A stretch of DNA of 64,000 nt from the NCBI GenBank assembly GCA_964645155.1, contig CAZYBG010000008.1:1-64000 (forward strand), written 5' to 3'. The DNA comes from CAZYBG01 sp964645155 (GTDB taxonomy: Bacteria; Pseudomonadota; Alphaproteobacteria; Rhodobacterales; Rhodobacteraceae). The translations under genes and the position numbers were made by a program. Positions 60,702 through 64,000 of the stretch are shown here, piece after piece. The number at the start of each line of letters is the position of its first letter. Position 1 is the first letter of the stretch. The notes under the pieces are model-generated. The model worked only from the letters and a program-made list of their open reading frames with translations. It searched no databases and had not been told where the DNA came from.

Positions 60702-61964
60702 TCAGCGCAGCGACCGGCCCTTGACGATCGCGTCGTGCCCGAACCGGGCGCGGATCGCGTCGGTCGCGCGCTCCGCCTGCGCGCGGCGGGACGCCTCGGG
60801 GTCGAGCAGGTCGCCGGAAAGGTCGGCCTCGGAGGCGGCCGCGAGGTCGGAGAGGCCGACGCCGATCAGCCGGAACGGCCCCGGGTCGGCGAGCTGGCCG
60901 AGGAGATCGCGCGCCGTGCGGTAGATCCGGTCGGCGATCTGGGTCGGCTCGCGCAGCGTGATGCGGCGGGTCAGGAGGCGGAAGTCGGCGCGCTTGAGCT
61001 TGAGCGTGACCGTCCGGCCGGCGAGGCCCTTGGCCTTGGCGCGGTCGGCCGCCTTTTCGGCCAGCCGCCAGACATGGGCGTCGAGCAGGTCGCGGTCGGC
61101 GGTGTCGTCATGGAACGTCGTTTCGTTCGAGATCGACTTCGGCCGCTCGTGCGGGCTGACCCGGCGGCTGTCCTCGCCGCGGGCGAGGTGCCAGAGCCGC
61201 GTGCCCATGCTGCCGAAGCGATGCGTCAGGTCCTTGATGTCCCAGCGACGCAGGTCGGCGAAGGTGCGGATCCCCGCCTCGTCGAGCGCGGCCTGCCCGC
61301 TTGCGCCCACGCCCCAGATCAGCCGCACCGGCCGGGGCGCGAGGAAGGCCGGCGTCTCGTCGCGGCCGATCACCGAGAAGCCCCGCGGCTTGTCGAGCTC
61401 GGAGGCGACCTTGGCGAGGAACTTGTTGTGCGACAGCCCGATCGAGCCAGAGATGCCGAGTTCGGCCTCCATCTGCCGGACCAGCCGGGCTAGGAGCACG
61501 GCCGGCGGCGCATGGTGGAGCCGCGCGGTGCCGCCGAGATCGAGGAACGCCTCGTCGAGCGAGAGCGGCTCGACCGCCGGCGTCAGCGCCTCCATCATCG
61601 CGCGGACCCGGCGCGACACGGCGACGTAGAGATCCATCCGGGGCTTCAGCACCACGGCCTCGGGGCAGAGCTTCAGCGCCTTGAACATCGGCATGGCCGA
61701 GCGCACGCCGCGGATCCGCGCGACATAGCAGGCGGTCGAGACGACGCCCCGCCTTCCGCCGCCGATGATGACCGGCTTGTCGGCAAGCTCGGGGCGCTCG
61801 CGCTTCTCGACCGAGGCGTAGAAGGCGTCGCAGTCCATATGGGCGATGGCGAGGTCGAAAAGCTCGGGATGCGCGATGAGCCTCGGCGAGCGGCAGGCCC
61901 GGCAGCGCCCCGTCGGGGGCGCGGCGTCGAAGGTGGCAAGGCAGTCGCGGCAGAGGGCGGGCAT
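60702..61964 (-). CDS. dinB: DNA polymerase IV (Y-family)
   Basis: 420 residues from the ATG at 61964. It has an N-terminal zinc-finger-like extension (CRDCLATFDAAPPTGRCRAC, two CxxC pairs) that is absent from the E. coli protein but, as I recall, common in Rhodobacterales. The Y-family palm follows: IAHMDCDAFYASVEKRERPE, YVARIRGVRSAMPMFKAL, EPLSLDEAFLDLGGTAR (catalytic Asp-Glu), ISGSIGLSHNKFLAKVASEL, and the little-finger domain with KGLAGRTVTLKLKRADFRLL. It performs translesion synthesis. No LexA box was recognised upstream. Confidence 0.95.
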   Translation of the reverse strand: MPALCRDCLATFDAAPPTGRCRACRSPRLIAHPELFDLAIAHMDCDAFYASVEKRERPELADKPVIIGGGRRGVVSTACYVARIRGVRSAMPMFKALKLCPEAVVLKPRMDLYVAVSRRVRAMMEALTPAVEPLSLDEAFLDLGGTARLHHAPPAVLLARLVRQMEAELGISGSIGLSHNKFLAKVASELDKPRGFSVIGRDETPAFLAPRPVRLIWGVGASGQAALDEAGIRTFADLRRWDIKDLTHRFGSMGTRLWHLARGEDSRRVSPHERPKSISNETTFHDDTADRDLLDAHVWRLAEKAADRAKAKGLAGRTVTLKLKRADFRLLTRRITLREPTQIADRIYRTARDLLGQLADPGPFRLIGVGLSDLAAASEADLSGDLLDPEASRRAQAERATDAIRARFGHDAIVKGRSLR

Positions 61965-62085
61965 GGCGGCGAGTATAGGCCGCGCGCCGCCCGGCCGCGA
62001 GAGTGCGAGATGGGGGCCGATCACGATCAGGCCAGCGGGCCGTGGCGCCCTGTACGCCAGGGCGCGGCCGCGATAGGATCGGGCG

Positions 62086-62757
62086 ATGTCAGCAGTGCCA
62101 CCCAGCCTCGCCGCGCCGCGCACCCTCCGCGTCTACAGCCGGGCCGAGTACGTCTCGGATGCCGCGGTGCATGTCGCGGGCCTCTTCATCGTCGTCGGGG
62201 CGGTGCCGGTGCTGATCGTGCTGGCGGCCCTGATGCGCGGCGATGCCGCGGCGGTGGCCGGCGTCTCGGTCTACGGCGCGACGCTGGTGCTGATGATCCT
62301 CTGCTCGGCGCTCTACAACATGATCCGGCGGCCGGACTGGACATGGCTTCTGCGGCGGATGGACCACTCGGCGATCTTCCTGAAGATCGCCGGGACCTAC
62401 ACGCCGTTCGTCGCCGTCTCGGGCCAGGGGGTCGGGCTGCTGGCAGGGCTGTGGGGCGCGGCGCTGGCGGGCGTGGCGCTGCGCGCCTTCGCCCCGGGGC
62501 GGTCGCGCCCGATTGCCATCGCGCTCTGCCTCGGCATGGGCTGGGCGGGCCTTGCGGCCGGCGGGGCGCTGCTGGCCGCGCTGCCGGAAGCGGTCGTGGC
62601 GCTGATGCTCGTGGGCGGCACGCTCTACACGCTGGGCGTGATCTTCCACCTGTGGGAATCGCTGCGGTTCCACAACACGATCTGGCACGTCTTCGTGCTG
62701 GCGGCGACGATCACGTTCTACGCCGCGGTGACGGTCTACGTGGTGGGCGTGGCCTGA
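62086..62757 (+). CDS. Hemolysin III family membrane protein (PAQR-like)
   Basis: 223 residues, seven membrane helices. Hly-III/PAQR markers: the start YSRAEYVSDAAVHVAGLFIV, helix-2 region LMILCSALYNMIRRPDWTWL, then MDHSAIFLKIAGTYTPFVAV (Asp-His-Ser), and the C-terminal FHLWESLRFHNTIWHVFVLA, whose His residues probably bind zinc. The family includes adiponectin-receptor-like hydrolases; the bacterial role is uncertain, and the haemolysin name is historical. Divergent from dinB, convergent with the alpha/beta hydrolase (4-bp gap). Confidence 0.9.
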   Translation: MSAVPPSLAAPRTLRVYSRAEYVSDAAVHVAGLFIVVGAVPVLIVLAALMRGDAAAVAGVSVYGATLVLMILCSALYNMIRRPDWTWLLRRMDHSAIFLKIAGTYTPFVAVSGQGVGLLAGLWGAALAGVALRAFAPGRSRPIAIALCLGMGWAGLAAGGALLAALPEAVVALMLVGGTLYTLGVIFHLWESLRFHNTIWHVFVLAATITFYAAVTVYVVGVA

Positions 62758-62761
62758 CGGT

Positions 62762-63643
62762 TCAGGCGAGGATCGCCGGCCAGAGCGCGCGGGCCCCGGA
62801 GCCGAGCACGCCGACATGGCCGATCCGCGCCATGCCGAAATCGGCCGGCCGCAGGGTAAGCTGGCGTTTCACCGCCTCGGGGTAGTGCTGCATCAGCCGC
62901 CAGACGGCGGCGGGCGGCACCATGGCGTCATCGGCCACCGCCACCACCTTCATGTCGCCCGCGAAGGCGTTCCAGTCGGGCATCGGCAGGCTGCGCCCGA
63001 CATCGCCGAGGTAGAAGCCGCGGCTGGTGCACCAGCGGCGCCAGTCGGCATAGACGCCCGCCGGCAGATCGGGGCCGATGCGGAGGAGCCGGCCGGGAAG
63101 ATGGCCGAGCATGGCGGTGAGCGCCCGCACCGGCGGCGACCAGAAGGCGCGGACGAACGGCTGCGCGTGCAGCGGGTGGTCGTGGACATGGACCGGGCCG
63201 CTCGCGACGGTGACGAGCCGGGCCACCCGGCCGGCGCCCTCGTGGAACGGCATCATCAGCCCGCCGAGCGAATGGCCGATCACCCAGACCGGCACGCCCG
63301 GGACCAGCGCCTCGAGCTTCGCCTGCGCCGCCGGCTGGTCGCGCAGCCCCCAGTCGACCATCGTCGCCCGGGCGCGGCGGACGGGCCCCGACGCCGAGGC
63401 GCCGAAATCGCGGTAGTCGTAGGTGAGGCAGGCATGACCCTCGGCCGCGAGCCAGGCCGCGAAGGCGGCGTAGAACCGCTGCGGCACGCCGGTCGCGCCA
63501 TGCAGCACGATCGCGGCGCGGGGCGGCGCGCCGGGCCGGTAGAGGCGCCCGACGAGCCGGGCGCCGCCGGCGGCGCGGAAGGTCACATCCTCGACCGACG
63601 CCACGGTGGCCACGATGCGGAGCTGGGGCATCGGCATGGTCAT
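62762..63643 (-). CDS. Alpha/beta hydrolase, divergent from a TetR regulator
   Basis: 293 residues from the ATG at 63643 (GAGGAGACGCTCC). Motifs: RAAIVLHGATGVPQRFYAAF, LTYDYRDFGASASGPVRRAR, VWVIGHSLGGLMMPFHEGAG (nucleophile Ser in GHSLGG) and RIGHVGVLGSGARALWPAIL with the catalytic His; the acid residue is likely in AVADDAMVPP. The substrate is unknown. It belongs to a group with a C-terminal HVG-F-type motif, annotated as serine aminopeptidase-like hydrolases. It is probably repressed by the divergent TetR protein through the two operators between them. Confidence 0.85.
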   Translation of the reverse strand: MTMPMPQLRIVATVASVEDVTFRAAGGARLVGRLYRPGAPPRAAIVLHGATGVPQRFYAAFAAWLAAEGHACLTYDYRDFGASASGPVRRARATMVDWGLRDQPAAQAKLEALVPGVPVWVIGHSLGGLMMPFHEGAGRVARLVTVASGPVHVHDHPLHAQPFVRAFWSPPVRALTAMLGHLPGRLLRIGPDLPAGVYADWRRWCTSRGFYLGDVGRSLPMPDWNAFAGDMKVVAVADDAMVPPAAVWRLMQHYPEAVKRQLTLRPADFGMARIGHVGVLGSGARALWPAILA

Positions 63644-63677
63644 GGAGCGTCTCCTCGGTGCCTTCCGGGCAGGAATA

Positions 63678-63716
63678 GACCGATCGGTCCAATAGCATGT
63701 CTGGACCGATCGGTCC
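63678..63716. promoter_or_regulatory. Pair of TetR-type operators (ACCGATCGGT palindromes)
   Basis: AGACCGATCGGTCC (63677-63690) and the perfect 14-bp palindrome GGACCGATCGGTCC (63703-63716), centres 26 bp apart, in the 94-bp divergent region between the hydrolase and tetR. The motif resembles the ACCGNTCGGT operators of LmrA/YxaF-like TetR regulators. Confidence 0.85.
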
Positions 63717-63737
63717 AGCCCTCCTATCTTCCGGTGC

Positions 63738-64000
63738 ATGACCGAGCTCTCGACCCGCAACCGCCTGATCGCCGCCGCCGCCGACCTGTTCTGGCGCAAG
63801 GGCTACCATGGTGTCGGCGTGGCCGAGATCCTGGCAGCGGCGAAGGCGCCGAAGGGGTCGCTCTACCACCACTTCCCGAACGGCAAGCCCGACCTTGCGC
63901 TCGCCGCCGCCGACTGGACCGCGGCGGGCACGCTGCGGATCATCGACGACGCGTTCGGCCCGGCGCCGGACTACCGGGCGGGGGCGACGACGCTGTGCTT
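63738..64000 (+). CDS. TetR/AcrR-family regulator, 3' truncated by the window edge
   Basis: The ATG at 63738 opens a frame that runs off the window after 87 codons. The N-terminal HTH is clear: TRNRLIAAAADLFWRKGYHG, VGVAEILAAAKAPKGSLYHH, then FPNGKPDLALAAADWTAAG. The spelling GVxxI...PKGSLYHHFPxGK matches the LmrA/YxaF-like group, consistent with the palindromic operators upstream. Ligand-binding domain is not visible. It probably represses itself and the divergent alpha/beta hydrolase. Confidence 0.92.
   Translation, partial: MTELSTRNRLIAAAADLFWRKGYHGVGVAEILAAAKAPKGSLYHHFPNGKPDLALAAADWTAAGTLRIIDDAFGPAPDYRAGATTLC

Noticed and set aside
61965..62085. SOS (LexA) box upstream of dinB
   Set aside because: No GTTC-N7-GTTC (alphaproteobacterial LexA) motif was found in the 121-bp gap.

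Overview
The window is GC-rich (roughly two-thirds G+C), gene-dense bacterial DNA. Gene content and order point to an alphaproteobacterium of the order Rhodobacterales (Rhodobacter/Paracoccus-like). Indicators are the (3S)-malyl-CoA thioesterase / mesaconyl-CoA hydratase block of the ethylmalonyl-CoA pathway, an sdhCDAB operon, a divergent rpoE-chrR / FAD-oxidoreductase-DUF1365-MFS-DUF3833-SDR locus of the type known from R. sphaeroides singlet-oxygen stress, and a rbfA-truB-rpsO-pnp block divergent from dapB. No phage, IS element, CRISPR array or rRNA was seen.

Layout. 1-0.8 kb: end of the atp operon (atpD end, atpC). 0.9-8.5 kb: a small secreted protein, then mcl2-nnrU-DUF1737-mch and sdhCDA-orf-sdhB; an SDHAF4-type assembly factor lies at 25.1 kb. 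8.5-10.9 kb: an Asp-rich secreted peptide, a DCC-family thiol oxidoreductase and, divergently, a homologue of vitamin K-dependent gamma-carboxylase (VKGC) that keeps the catalytic lysine; a 33-bp inverted repeat lies between the divergent genes. 10.9-14 kb: aldehyde dehydrogenase, 1-Cys peroxiredoxin, L,D-transpeptidase. 14-23.7 kb: pnp, rpsO, truB and rbfA on the minus strand. Two plus-strand genes sit between rpsO and pnp: a membrane protein with a Cys/Trp-rich N-terminus and a metzincin-like protease site, and a small membrane protein. Accessory genes (RTX protein, dehalogenase-like hydrolase, DUF1643, DUF2233) are also interspersed. 23.8-36.9 kb: a mostly co-directional plus-strand run (dapB, rsmB, heparinase-like, purH, lspA, DUF3035 lipoprotein, two M16 peptidases, mutL, rmuC). 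37-38.3 kb: a PP2C phosphatase behind a palindrome-rich leader. 38.3-44.4 kb: the sigma-E/ChrR locus and a translationally coupled five-gene operon. 44.9-56.9 kb: a two-component system divergent from a eight-gene cluster combining acyl-CoA ligase-like proteins with a complete branched-chain-amino-acid-type ABC importer. 56.9-64 kb: a degenerate caspase-like peptidoglycan-binding protein, YdeI-like protein, rpmJ, tRNA-Val, N-formylglutamate amidohydrolase, DNA polymerase IV, a hemolysin-III-family membrane protein, and an alpha/beta hydrolase divergent from a truncated TetR regulator with two clear operators.

How the parts work together. The first 8.5 kb is central carbon and energy metabolism (ATP synthase, C2-assimilation enzymes, succinate dehydrogenase). 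The sigma-E locus should be released under singlet-oxygen stress, and promoter-like sequences are visible on both sides of the divergent intergenic region. The ABC cluster looks like uptake plus CoA activation of an unidentified carboxylic acid, probably under control of the adjacent sensor kinase. The least explained parts are the VKGC / DCC / poly-Asp peptide trio and the metzincin pair that interrupts rpsO-pnp.
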